Shown in pieces: positions 35,189-44,398 of a DNA stretch of 64,000 nt; position 1 is the stretch's first letter; each line of letters begins with the position of its first letter. The notes below the pieces were generated by a model. That model was not told where the DNA came from. It ran no database searches and saw only the letters and a program-made list of their open reading frames with translations. This DNA comes from an uncultured Flammeovirgaceae bacterium. GTDB taxonomy: Bacteria; Bacteroidota; Bacteroidia; Cytophagales; Cyclobacteriaceae. The stretch spans positions 1 through 64,000 of the forward strand of contig CAKZYA010000025.1 of NCBI GenBank assembly GCA_937883755.1, in the 5' to 3' direction. The position numbers were made by a program, and so were the translations under genes.

Positions 35189-37409
35189 TCGTTGCTGATT
35201 TTAAACCTAACAATTGTTTCACTAGCGGTAAGGCCGCGGTGGCTCGCTCATGATTGAATCCCATATCCTGAGATGCTACGGCAGCTACCGAAACTGACTG
35301 CTTGCCGTTTTTGGCTTTCTCTCCCAGCTTTCGTCGTTCGGGTTTGGAGAAAGTGGCAAAGCTTCGTCGCAGTACCGGCAGTATCTGCACAAATATTTCT
35401 TCTTCTAACTGGGCTACCCATTGATCAAGCAATCCCCACAAGGTTTCGTCCAAGATCAAAACCATACCACTTCCCTGAAGAAAACCTTCCAGCCAAGTAG
35501 CAGAGTAACTCGTTGACTGGGCCGACGAAAGGGCTAGTGAAAATTTCTGGGCAATGATGTCATCGTTCCAGATACTGCTTTCCGATAAAATCCGGCAGGC
35601 TTTACCGGCTACAATCCCGTTGATCTGCGAATGGTCAGCCAGGCTTACCAGTGCCTGATGCCAGAGCTGAGTATAATCATCTTGCTGAAGAATCCGTAAC
35701 GCACTATCCATTTCCTGAATTCTATCAAACGCTTCTGCCGCACTCTCTTCATTCAATGAAGTACAAGCGTTAGGTAATCCAATGCTAATTCGGGAAACCA
35801 AGCTGTCCAGCACATGATTGATCATGGCGGTGTCGGTCTGACGAACATCGCCGTAGCGACTGATATTAGCCAAGGGCGGTAGAGCCTGCATCAGTTGGAA
35901 AATATCGCCTGAAAGAGCAGCTAGTTCATCCAGCTTCTGTAGCAAGTCAGTCAGAGCCTGTGGTAAATTGGCAGGTAATGTCTGCTCTAGTAGTTGGGCT
36001 ACCTCGCGTAAAGCAGATACCTGATTTAACTGCTGTTTAATGTAAGCCGAAGCTGCCGTTGCTACGGTGTTTCCCCAAATACCCTTTTCTATAATTCGAA
36101 TGGCAATCTCCGGCTCCCAGTATAGATTCCACTGCTCCTTGAAGGTTCCCTTGCCCGAGACGTGAGCCGGAGTGCCCCAGTTAATTCCTAACACATGCAG
36201 TCGATGCAAGAATTGGCTTCTTTCCCGATCTAGGTCTTTCCGTAAATCTAGCGTTAAGGCTTTGCGCTCGTCGCTGGGTTTTAGGCGGAGCTTTTTCTGG
36301 TGTTGCTGCACATCCGACTGAAGCGGAACAGCAGGGACTTCGCTGGGTACTTCGCCCATTCGTTGCCCTACGATCAGGGCTTCCTGTACCAAATCTAGCA
36401 GGCTATCATCACCAAAAGATAGTACGGTGTTGGTCGCTTCATTGTACTCGGCTAATCCAGGTCGAGCCAAGTCTCTGAGAGCGGCTAGGGTATCAGCCAG
36501 TCGGATAGCTTCAATCACATGAGCGGTGGAAGTATCCATCTGGTGCCGACGGAATACGCGAGCTACCTGGGTCATCCAGCCGTAGCCCCGCTCGTCGGGT
36601 TTCGCCTGCCAGATATGGTGGTACCATCCGGGCGACATCACTCCGGCTCCGTAGCCACTGGCAAACGTCAGGCGGCGGTATGTCCAAGGAATCCAAGTGG
36701 TTTCTATTTTGCATTTGGGCAAGCCCTTTAGAAGCAAGCGATCATCCTTTTTAGGCGGCTGATTTACCAGGGCCGGAGCGTGCCAGGCGCCGCAGACTAC
36801 GGCTACGGTTTCGTAGTTTTTCTCTGCTTCTTGCAGAATTTTACGCATGTAGGCCTCCCGCAAGTCGTTCTCCCGATCCTCGGGCAAATCCAGCGTATCC
36901 CGCAGGGCGGTCATCCCTTCTAAAATGGCCGCGAAACTATCCTGATGGTTCAGTCGCAGTTCAAACTGATGCTCCCACCACAGCTCGGTATCCGCAAATC
37001 CGGCAGCTCGCGCCAGATGGGTGAGCGGATATTCCGCTACGCTGGCCTTTTCCTCTTCTGGCTTGCTATCCTTTTCTGCCGATTCTTCGGGAGTAGCAAA
37101 GCGGTGCGCCAATGGTAAATCCATAAACTGCACCGGAATATTATTCTTTAGACCGTACTGAATGGCCTGCCACTCGGGAGAAAACTCCGCAAACGGATAA
37201 AAGGAAGCCTGCTGAGGCTGATCGGTGCGATAGGCTAATATGGCTACCGGAGGCTTAATATCGGGGCTTTGTACGTATGAGAGAATACCATCCGCTTCCG
37301 GTGGTCCTTCCACTAGCAGCACATCGGGCTTGAGTTGCTCCAGAGCCGCCTGCAAGCTATGGGCTGAACCCGGTCCGTGATGCCGAATACCTAAAACGTG
37401 TACGGACAT
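35181..37409 (-). CDS. DUF5682 family protein of the MoxR/SWIM cassette
   Basis: The protein has 742 residues. It opens VHVLGIRHHGPGSAHSLQAAL (in parts), then LKPDVLLVEGPPEADGIL, and later ETVAVVCGAWHAPAL. This spacing of GxxHxG, a Glu in VEG and a GAxH is like the TraB/TIKI/ChaN superfamily of putative metal-dependent hydrolases, so an enzymatic role is possible. That is an inference. The C-terminal half is helical with no motif that I recognise. It lies 10 bases after the AAA gene and overlaps the VWA gene by 8 bases. DUF5682 proteins are normally found with exactly these neighbours. Confidence 0.85.
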   Translation of the reverse strand: MSVHVLGIRHHGPGSAHSLQAALEQLKPDVLLVEGPPEADGILSYVQSPDIKPPVAILAYRTDQPQQASFYPFAEFSPEWQAIQYGLKNNIPVQFMDLPLAHRFATPEESAEKDSKPEEEKASVAEYPLTHLARAAGFADTELWWEHQFELRLNHQDSFAAILEGMTALRDTLDLPEDRENDLREAYMRKILQEAEKNYETVAVVCGAWHAPALVNQPPKKDDRLLLKGLPKCKIETTWIPWTYRRLTFASGYGAGVMSPGWYHHIWQAKPDERGYGWMTQVARVFRRHQMDTSTAHVIEAIRLADTLAALRDLARPGLAEYNEATNTVLSFGDDSLLDLVQEALIVGQRMGEVPSEVPAVPLQSDVQQHQKKLRLKPSDERKALTLDLRKDLDRERSQFLHRLHVLGINWGTPAHVSGKGTFKEQWNLYWEPEIAIRIIEKGIWGNTVATAASAYIKQQLNQVSALREVAQLLEQTLPANLPQALTDLLQKLDELAALSGDIFQLMQALPPLANISRYGDVRQTDTAMINHVLDSLVSRISIGLPNACTSLNEESAAEAFDRIQEMDSALRILQQDDYTQLWHQALVSLADHSQINGIVAGKACRILSESSIWNDDIIAQKFSLALSSAQSTSYSATWLEGFLQGSGMVLILDETLWGLLDQWVAQLEEEIFVQILPVLRRSFATFSKPERRKLGEKAKNGKQSVSVAAVASQDMGFNHERATAALPLVKQLLGLKSATNE

Positions 37410-37419
37410 AGCGTGTTAA

Positions 37420-38499
37420 TTAAATCTGTTCCCGGCAAGCTCGGTACATATCTTTCCAGCCGTCGCGGGTCTTCACTACGGTTTCCAAGTACTCTTGCCA
37501 TACAACCTTATCCTGAACCGGATCTTTCACTACCGCTCCTACTAAACCAGAAGCAATATCTTCAGCACTTAACTGTCCATCACCAAAGTGGCCGGAAAGC
37601 GCCATACCACTGTTGACCACCGAGATTGCCTCCGCAGTGCTAAGGGTTCCGGTAGGGCTTTTTAGCTTGGTTTTTCCGTCTTCAGTCATGCCCGAGCGAA
37701 GCTCCCGGAAGATGGTCACGATTCGTTTGATTTCTTCCAGAGCCGGTACTTCAGCGGGTAACTGTAGTGCCTTACTAATACTTTCTACCCGTCGGCGAAC
37801 AATGTCAATCTCTTCGTCCATGCTGCTGGGAGTAGGTAGAATTACGGTATTGAAACGTCGCTTCAAAGCTCCCGACAGCTCATTCACGCCCTTATCGCGA
37901 TTGTTAGCTGTGGCAATTACATTGAATCCACTCACTGCTTGTACTTCCGTATTCAATTCCGGAACTGGCATGGTTTTCTCCGAAAGAATGGTAATTAGCG
38001 TGTCCTGCACATCGGCAGTAATACGGGTAAGTTCCTCGACTCGGGCAATTTTCCCGTCTTGCATGGCTCGCATCATGGGGGTTTCTACCAGTGCTTCAGC
38101 TGAAGGGCCTTCCGCCAGTAGCTTAGCGTAGTTCCAGCCGTAGCGGATCGCTTCTTCGCTGGTGCCCGCCGTGCCCTGAATCAGTAAAGTTGAATCGCCA
38201 CTAATAGCCGCCGCCAGATGCTCAGCCACCCAAGACTTGGCGGTACCCGGCAAACCGTACAGCAACAAAGCCCGATCAGTAGTAAGGGTAGCTACAGCAA
38301 TCTCCATCAACCGTTTGTTGCCGATGTACTTAGGAGTTATTTCAAAGCCATTTTTCAGCTTTCCTCCTACCAAGTAGGTTACCACTGCCCAGGGCGACAT
38401 GTTCCACCGGGGAGGTGCCGGGTGAGAATCGGCTTTCTTTAACGCCTCTAGTTCTTCTGCAAATAGTTGCTCGGCATGTTGCCGTAATAATTCTGCCAT
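37420..38499 (-). CDS. MoxR-type AAA+ ATPase
   Basis: The protein has 359 residues. Walker A is GLPGTAKS (82-89). The Walker B region reads KIARVEELTRI (150-160), with EE in place of the common DE. Sensor 1 is VIATANNRDKG, and the arginine-finger region is LKRRFN. MoxR ATPases drive maturation or metal insertion into client proteins together with VWA partners. This one sits in the middle of the SWIM/DUF5691/DUF5682/VWA cassette with 10-11 base spacers on both sides, so it is very likely the motor of that complex. Confidence 0.92.
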   Translation of the reverse strand: MAELLRQHAEQLFAEELEALKKADSHPAPPRWNMSPWAVVTYLVGGKLKNGFEITPKYIGNKRLMEIAVATLTTDRALLLYGLPGTAKSWVAEHLAAAISGDSTLLIQGTAGTSEEAIRYGWNYAKLLAEGPSAEALVETPMMRAMQDGKIARVEELTRITADVQDTLITILSEKTMPVPELNTEVQAVSGFNVIATANNRDKGVNELSGALKRRFNTVILPTPSSMDEEIDIVRRRVESISKALQLPAEVPALEEIKRIVTIFRELRSGMTEDGKTKLKSPTGTLSTAEAISVVNSGMALSGHFGDGQLSAEDIASGLVGAVVKDPVQDKVVWQEYLETVVKTRDGWKDMYRACREQI

Positions 38500-38510
38500 A
38501 TCCGTATTGG

Positions 38511-40046
38511 TTATTCGTCAAATGATGATGGTATCTTGGTTTTCAATTCGATAGTTCTGAATAAATCTCGCAGCATAGTTCGCCAGGTATCACGCTTCTC
38601 ATTTTTGGGCGGAAGAAATTCTTCCTGCTGCGCTAAGATTTCAGTGGGCATACGTTCGGCTAGTCGCATAAACGCTTCCGTTTCGTAGTGATAGACGCCG
38701 CGCTGGGCGAAGTTGTGATACAGCAGTTTCAGGGCTGCTTTAGAAAATTCTAGCGACCACGGATAATGTAATTCGTCTAGTAGTGGGATAATATTATTTG
38801 CGCTCAGGATGGCATCTGCTCGTTTATGATTAAATAACCGAGTGAGTGTCTCCGGCGAAGCCCCGGGCAATACTGAAGGGGTGTTCTCGAGTAAAGCTTT
38901 AGTTGCGTTCGAGGCAAGAACGAAGTCCAGCCAAGCATCAGCCCAGCTACTATTCCGGTGAAAGGCTATCGTAGCGGCCCAAGCAGGTAAGTATTTTTGC
39001 AGGGATTTATCGGTGATGAACGGCTTCAGTATTTTTTCGGGGGATAAGCTTAGTTGCTCTTCCCAAACCTTTGGCTGAATTAGTGAAAGTACTTGGAAAG
39101 CTTGATATTCTTGATCGGAAAAGTTTTTGTCTAAGCTCTCGGATTCTAAGCCAAATTCTTTTATCCAAACGCCGAGGTCTACATTGGTATTGACTTCAAT
39201 TTTAGCGGAACCTATGCCCAGCATACCTCCCTCTTTTGATGTTAACAATTGACTACATTGCTGGTGAAACTGCTGGGTCAGTGTACTCTCGGGTTGCCTT
39301 AGTAAAAGCTGCTGAGCTAGAGCCGTGACCTTCTTGCTTTTATCCTGCAACATTGTTTCCAGTAATGCCAGTTCTTCGGCTGACTGCGGATTACCCCACG
39401 CACTGAGAAAGTCAAATCGATCAGTGGCATTCTCTTCCTTCCAGGTACTTTGCAGCAGTTCGGTAGCCTTGGATCGACCGTGTTGTAGCAGATACTGAAA
39501 TAGCTGTTTTCGTTGGCGACTGGCACCCGTCTCCCAAATCTCCTGAGTTGTTTGCTGAAACACTTGCCAGTCATCGTTCAGGCTGGCTAGCCAGTGGCCT
39601 CGCTCTCCTATCACCTCCGTCAATTGCTGTTGCAAGGCTATATCTTCCTCACCTAGTTTTAGCAACTGAGGTAAATACTGAGGGGCAATTTTATACGATC
39701 TCTCTGTACAATGGGTCAACCAAACGGGTAGTAAAGAATAACGGTTTTCACTAATCAGTACTCCTAACAAACGGTTCGCTGTGGTAGGAGGAAAGTTTTC
39801 GTTCTCAGATTCACCCGTATTCTTTTGATTTGCCGTATCAATGTCTACGATGGGAAACTCCTGACCAGCCCGATAATAGGAAAGCATGAATGCCGAAAGC
39901 TGGAGAAAACTTGTTTCATCATCTTCAGTCGCTAACTGAGCTAATTCCTGCTGTACCGCTTGCGGTAAACTGGCTATTACCGACTGTGGCGGTGTTTTAT
40001 CTGTACCGAGCAAGGCTGCTTTTAGTATCTCGTCAATAGAATTCAT
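38511..40046 (-). CDS. DUF5691 family protein of the MoxR/SWIM cassette
   Basis: The protein has 511 residues and is mostly helical. The start MNSIDEILKAALLGTDK and the following LPQAVQQELAQLATEDDETSFLQLSAFMLSYYRAG are the conserved opening of DUF5691. The body has repeated Leu-rich helices (ALLETMLQDKSKKVTALAQQLLL) like HEAT or Armadillo repeats, which suggests a scaffold. It follows the SWIM gene by one base and precedes the AAA gene by 11 bases. The function is unknown. It is probably an adaptor in the same complex. Confidence 0.85.
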   Translation of the reverse strand: MNSIDEILKAALLGTDKTPPQSVIASLPQAVQQELAQLATEDDETSFLQLSAFMLSYYRAGQEFPIVDIDTANQKNTGESENENFPPTTANRLLGVLISENRYSLLPVWLTHCTERSYKIAPQYLPQLLKLGEEDIALQQQLTEVIGERGHWLASLNDDWQVFQQTTQEIWETGASRQRKQLFQYLLQHGRSKATELLQSTWKEENATDRFDFLSAWGNPQSAEELALLETMLQDKSKKVTALAQQLLLRQPESTLTQQFHQQCSQLLTSKEGGMLGIGSAKIEVNTNVDLGVWIKEFGLESESLDKNFSDQEYQAFQVLSLIQPKVWEEQLSLSPEKILKPFITDKSLQKYLPAWAATIAFHRNSSWADAWLDFVLASNATKALLENTPSVLPGASPETLTRLFNHKRADAILSANNIIPLLDELHYPWSLEFSKAALKLLYHNFAQRGVYHYETEAFMRLAERMPTEILAQQEEFLPPKNEKRDTWRTMLRDLFRTIELKTKIPSSFDE

Positions 40047-40047
40047 A

Positions 40048-41343
40048 TTACAGCAAATGATATTCTGAAAAAGCCCATACTCCGAGTGGATGCAAAACCC
40101 GGTTTTCTATAATTCCCGTTACGGTGATAGGTTGACCACTGCTAAGGGCTAGCATTTTCCACCGCCCCTCTTCCGCTATCTGAACTTTTACGGCTTTACC
40201 AGCTGAATCCATCAATAACAGCTTTTCTGACATCCAGCGGGGTATAACTGAACTTAATACCACCGGAAGCTGATTAGTTTGGATATCAAATGATACTACC
40301 TGAGCGTAGTCTGCTTCAAATTCGGACAAGGTAGTGTAGCCCTCGGGCTGGCTCATGGGCTGTATTTGGCGAATCTCCTTCACAATAGCTCGCAGGGGAT
40401 AATTACTGGGATAAAAGGCTAGCGTAGCTTCCAACTGTGTAGCGGGGAGCAAACTAGTATCCCGAGGTTGCCCGGGAGTGATAAACTGTAGAATAAGCGC
40501 GTAGCGCTGAGTGGTCTTTCCCTTGAGCCAGTACCGAATGGTAGTCAGTCGCTCTTCCTGAAATTCCTGCTTACCCAGTACCTGCCAGGTATCCTCTATT
40601 CCAGTTTGCTGATTTAGCTCGTCTTTAGAATACGGCCAGCCTAAAGCAGTTTTCACATCTTCTTGCACTCCAGCATCCAATGAATCCCAGTGCTCAAATC
40701 CTTCGGTCACCAAGTACATTTGTGTTAGGGTCTCCCAAGCCGTATACTCCCAACCCGCTGCGTGATAGTTAATATCACCCATTCTTCGGATGAAGTTGGC
40801 TAATCCGGGTGCCTGGGCGTCCACCATACGGGCAGCGGTATTTCCCCAAAATGCTCGGTCGCGAGTAGGTAGTGTAGCCAATCCATCGCGCACCAAATCT
40901 TTCAGCCAAAGTTGTAATTCCTCAACTCCGCCTTCAATCTTCTTCATTCGGCTAGCAACCCGTTTTTGCCGGGCTTTCTTATCTACCGGTTTTGGATTAG
41001 CCTTTCTTTCTTCCCGCTTCTCTCGCTGATTCAGCCAGTCCGCTACCCAGTCGGGCGGGGTGGTTTCGGTAAAAGTATCGGCACTACGGGCGCGCAGCAG
41101 CAGTAGTCCGATGGCGTGTTTGCAGGGAAATTTGCGGCTAGGGCACGAACATTTATAACCAATCTGACGAAGATCAATCCGTACCTGGTAAGGTGCACTA
41201 CCGCTTCCTTGTACTTCACCCCAGAGGCTAGTATCGGAAGCACCTAACCGGGGCCACTTACTGGGATTAGCCTGCTTCTTTCCGGCTTTAACCGAAGCAG
41301 TATCGGGAGCGAGTTCTAAGATTTGTTCTTCAGTCCAGTGCAT
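40048..41343 (-). CDS. SWIM zinc-finger protein, first gene of the MoxR/SWIM cassette
   Basis: The protein has 431 residues from ATG 41343. An earlier in-frame start at 41439 would add 32 unconserved residues, and the opening MHWTEEQILELAPD fits the family start. The SWIM zinc site is CSCPSRKFPCKH (C65, C67, C74, H76), expected to bind nucleic acid or protein. The rest contains helical regions and a C-terminal beta-rich part. It heads the five-gene cassette and is divergent from the malic enzyme gene. Members of this group occur with DUF5691 and MoxR in many phyla; the role is not established. Confidence 0.88.
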   Translation of the reverse strand: MHWTEEQILELAPDTASVKAGKKQANPSKWPRLGASDTSLWGEVQGSGSAPYQVRIDLRQIGYKCSCPSRKFPCKHAIGLLLLRARSADTFTETTPPDWVADWLNQREKREERKANPKPVDKKARQKRVASRMKKIEGGVEELQLWLKDLVRDGLATLPTRDRAFWGNTAARMVDAQAPGLANFIRRMGDINYHAAGWEYTAWETLTQMYLVTEGFEHWDSLDAGVQEDVKTALGWPYSKDELNQQTGIEDTWQVLGKQEFQEERLTTIRYWLKGKTTQRYALILQFITPGQPRDTSLLPATQLEATLAFYPSNYPLRAIVKEIRQIQPMSQPEGYTTLSEFEADYAQVVSFDIQTNQLPVVLSSVIPRWMSEKLLLMDSAGKAVKVQIAEEGRWKMLALSSGQPITVTGIIENRVLHPLGVWAFSEYHLL

Positions 41344-41527
41344 AAAGTTGCTGGTTGGAATAATAGGTGGCCACCACTCGGTAGAATTGTAGCGAACCTC
41401 AAGGCAAGATTCATAATTTCCGAGTGAACGGCTAACCAAAATTGAGGGAGTTCTTACATCGATACTATTTCAAACTTTACGTTGAATCTACCCCGTAAAA
41501 CTCGATATTCCTCTACACAACTAAGGC

Positions 41528-41557
41528 TTGGCATCTGAGGTGATTTTACTACTTTTG
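41528..41557 (+). promoter_or_regulatory. Promoter of the malic enzyme gene
   Basis: TTG at 41528-41530, a 19-bp spacer and TACTTTTG at 41550-41557 form a perfect Bacteroidota promoter, ending 20 bases before the ATG at 41578. Confidence 0.7.
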
Positions 41558-41577
41558 CTGAAACAACATAACTCGTA

Positions 41578-43881
41578 ATGGCCGAACCCAAAGTCCAGCA
41601 ATTTCGCACCATCAAAATTCGGCGCGAAGATGCCCTGAATTATCATACCCAAGACCAGCCCGGTAAAATTGAAGTCGTTCCCACTAAGTTACTAAGTTCT
41701 CAAATTGATTTGGCACTGGCCTATTCGCCTGGAGTAGCCGAGCCTTGTCGGGAAATCGCCCAGCAACCTGATGACGTCTATAAGTATACTGCCAAGGGGA
41801 ATTTGGTAGGGGTTATCTCTAATGGAACCGCTGTGCTAGGCTTGGGCGATATTGGTCCCGAAGCCTCCAAGCCTGTGATGGAGGGAAAAGGAGTACTCTT
41901 CAAAAAATTCGCAGGTATTGATGTGTTTGATTTAGAAGTGGATGTTAAAGACCCCGATGCCTTTGTCCAGATCGTAAAATCATTAGAGCCGACTTTTGGA
42001 GGAATTAACTTAGAAGATATTAAAGCTCCAGAGTGCTTTGAGATTGAGCAGCGGCTACGGGAAACGATGAATATTCCGGTGATGCACGACGATCAGCACG
42101 GAACCGCTATTATTTCCAGTGCTGCCTTGCTGAATGCACTGGAATTGGTCGGAAAGAAGATTGAAGACATTCAGATTGTAGTGAGTGGAGCGGGAGCATC
42201 AGCTATGGCCTGCATCAAGCTTTATGAAGAGCTAGGAGCCCGTCGGGAAAATATTGTGATGTGCGACATTGATGGGGTGCTATATCAGGGGCGAGAAGGC
42301 TTAGATGAAATTCGATCATATTTTGCTACCAATCGAAGTGTACGAACCTTAGCCGAAGCCATGCAAGGAGCAGATATGTTTTTAGGGCTTTCTGCCGGAA
42401 ATATTGTCTCAGCCGAGATGGTTAAGTCAATGACTGATCGCCCCATTGTTTTTGCCTTGGCAAACCCTGACCCGGAAATAAGTTATGATCTGGCTACACA
42501 AAGCCGGGATGATATTATTATGGCTACTGGGCGATCCGACCATCCTAACCAGGTAAATAATGTGTTAGGCTTCCCTTACATTTTTCGGGGAGCGTTGGAT
42601 GTGCGGGCTACGGCGATTAATGAAGAAATGAAGATGGCAGCGGTGAAAGCCCTGGCAAAACTAGCGAAAGAGCCTACCCCGGAGATTGTCAACAAAGCTT
42701 ACAGCAGCGATAAAATTATTTTTGGGAAAGAATATCTCATTCCTAAACCGCTTGACCCTCGTTTAATTACTAGTATCTCGCCCGCCGTAGCCAAGGCTGC
42801 GATGGAAACTGGAGTAGCCCGCACTACGATTAATAACTGGGAGCAATATGATATAGAGCTACAGCAACGCCTGGGGATCGACCAAAAATTGATGTCGCAA
42901 ATTATTTCTAAGGCTAAAAAAGAACCTAAGCGAGTAGTGTTTGCGGAGACTGAGAATGTGAAAATCCTGAAGGCTGCTCAGATTCTTTACGATGAACAGA
43001 TAGCCAGTCCTATTTTACTTGGTAATCGGCAAAAAATAAAAGCCCTCGTCGAGGAGCATCAACTAGAGCTCTCATCTTGCAAAATCATTGATCCCTACGT
43101 AGAGAAAGAATATCGGGAAGTATACGGGGATAAACTGTATGAGAAGCGGAAGCGAAAAGGTGTTACTCAGCAGGAGGCTCGTAACGTAATGCGTTCGCGT
43201 AATTACTACGGTACCGCTATGGTAGAAAGCGGCGATGCCGATGCCTTCCTCTCGGGTCTTACTAGCGACTACCCGAAAACGGTGCGTCCGGCTTTGCAGG
43301 TAATTGGAATGAGTAGCGAAGTGAAACGGGTAGCGGGAATGTATATTATCCTAAATAAGAAAGGTCCTTTCTTCTTCGCTGACACTACAGTGAATGTAAA
43401 TCCTACTGTTGAGGAATTAGTGGATATTATTGGGCTAACCGCTTCTTCAGTACGTTCGTTTGGTATTACTCCCCGAGTGGCAGTTCTTTCGTATTCCAAC
43501 TTTGGTTCCAGCAAAGGTGAAGTACCCGAAAAGACGGCTCGGGCAGTAGCCTTAGCCCAGAAGCGCTGGCCTGACTTAATTATTGATGGAGACATTCAGG
43601 CAAATACGGCTCTCAACGTGGAGTTGCAACAGCAAAGCTATCCGTTTAGCCGTCTTGCTGAACAAGGGGCTAACACTTTAATTTTCCCAGATTTAACCTC
43701 TGGAAATATTGCTTATAAACTACTGATGGAAATTGGTAGTGCTGAGGCTATCGGCCCTATTCTGCTAGGAATGAACAAACCAGTTCATGTATTACAACAA
43801 GGTAGTACTGTGCGCGAGATCATCAATATGGTAGCGATTGCCGTAGTAGATGCTCAAGCGCAACAGACGATTAAGTTGTAA
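41578..43881 (+). CDS. maeB: NADP-dependent malic enzyme with C-terminal phosphotransacetylase-like domain
   Basis: The protein has 767 residues, the usual length of the fused MaeB type. The N-terminal half is malic enzyme: LALAYSPGVAEPC, TAKGNLVGVISNGTAVLGLG (in parts), the dinucleotide loop VVSGAGASAMACI, and ANPDPEI. From about residue 435 the protein continues with a phosphotransacetylase-like domain (KRVVFAETENVKILKAA, FLSGLTSDYPKTV), which in this family regulates rather than transfers acetyl groups. It decarboxylates malate to pyruvate and makes NADPH. It is monocistronic, with its own promoter and a downstream bidirectional hairpin. Confidence 0.95.
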   Translation: MAEPKVQQFRTIKIRREDALNYHTQDQPGKIEVVPTKLLSSQIDLALAYSPGVAEPCREIAQQPDDVYKYTAKGNLVGVISNGTAVLGLGDIGPEASKPVMEGKGVLFKKFAGIDVFDLEVDVKDPDAFVQIVKSLEPTFGGINLEDIKAPECFEIEQRLRETMNIPVMHDDQHGTAIISSAALLNALELVGKKIEDIQIVVSGAGASAMACIKLYEELGARRENIVMCDIDGVLYQGREGLDEIRSYFATNRSVRTLAEAMQGADMFLGLSAGNIVSAEMVKSMTDRPIVFALANPDPEISYDLATQSRDDIIMATGRSDHPNQVNNVLGFPYIFRGALDVRATAINEEMKMAAVKALAKLAKEPTPEIVNKAYSSDKIIFGKEYLIPKPLDPRLITSISPAVAKAAMETGVARTTINNWEQYDIELQQRLGIDQKLMSQIISKAKKEPKRVVFAETENVKILKAAQILYDEQIASPILLGNRQKIKALVEEHQLELSSCKIIDPYVEKEYREVYGDKLYEKRKRKGVTQQEARNVMRSRNYYGTAMVESGDADAFLSGLTSDYPKTVRPALQVIGMSSEVKRVAGMYIILNKKGPFFFADTTVNVNPTVEELVDIIGLTASSVRSFGITPRVAVLSYSNFGSSKGEVPEKTARAVALAQKRWPDLIIDGDIQANTALNVELQQQSYPFSRLAEQGANTLIFPDLTSGNIAYKLLMEIGSAEAIGPILLGMNKPVHVLQQGSTVREIINMVAIAVVDAQAQQTIKL

Positions 43882-43915
43882 ATCGTAGAGTCAACCTACT
43901 GTAATAAAACAAATC

Positions 43916-43953
43916 AGCCCTGAATGCTAAGCGTAAGCTTAACACCCAGGGCT
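43916..43953. terminator. Bidirectional terminator between maeB and the cupredoxin-like gene
   Basis: AGCCCTG (43916-43922) pairs with CAGGGCT (43947-43953), with a smaller inner hairpin (AAGC/GCTT). It lies between the convergent stop codons at 43881 and 43983. Confidence 0.6.
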
Positions 43954-43982
43954 AATTTATTGAGCCTTATCTTAAAGAGTTT

Positions 43983-44348
43983 TTACTTTACAGTCAGCGT
44001 GTACTGAGGAGTTGGGTTCATGGGGCAGAAGTATACATACTCTCCTTCTTCTAGAGTCACTTCTTGAGAAGCTGCTGTTTCACCGTCAGTAATGGTTTTG
44101 GACAAATAAGCTTCCGGAATGTGATGCTCTTGGTCGGTTTTTCCTTTGGGGGCAATTACAAATCCTACTTCGTGGTCTACTCCACTATTGGTTACTTCAA
44201 AAACGTAAGTTTCTCCTGCTTTCAGATTAAGCTCCTGTTGGGTAAACTCACCCGTAGTTTGATCTAGTTTAACCACTTCTTGTGCTTGAAGGCTCTGGTT
44301 AAATAACCCTCCAACAACTAGGGCGAATATGAATAGTACTTTTTTCAT
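43983..44348 (-). CDS. Exported cupredoxin-like domain protein
   Basis: The protein has 121 residues with a signal peptide (MKKVLFIFALVVGGLFNQSLQAQ). The single beta-sandwich domain follows the cupredoxin order: LNLKAGETYVFEVTNSGVDHEVGF (in parts) with H59, then EEGEYVYFCPMNPTPQYTLTV with C108 and M110. The second copper histidine that normally follows the cysteine loop (C-x-x-H-x-x-M) is missing, so copper binding may be changed or absent. It was probably an electron-transfer or copper-handling protein of the periplasm. It is monocistronic. Confidence 0.75.
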   Translation of the reverse strand: MKKVLFIFALVVGGLFNQSLQAQEVVKLDQTTGEFTQQELNLKAGETYVFEVTNSGVDHEVGFVIAPKGKTDQEHHIPEAYLSKTITDGETAASQEVTLEEGEYVYFCPMNPTPQYTLTVK

Positions 44349-44398
44349 TGCTTTATCTTTTGTATAGTTCGAGAATGGGATAAGAATAGATTAAAATA

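Noticed and set aside
41344-41439. Upstream in-frame extension of the SWIM protein
   Set aside because: The extra 32 residues do not match the family start, which begins at MHWTEEQ (41343).
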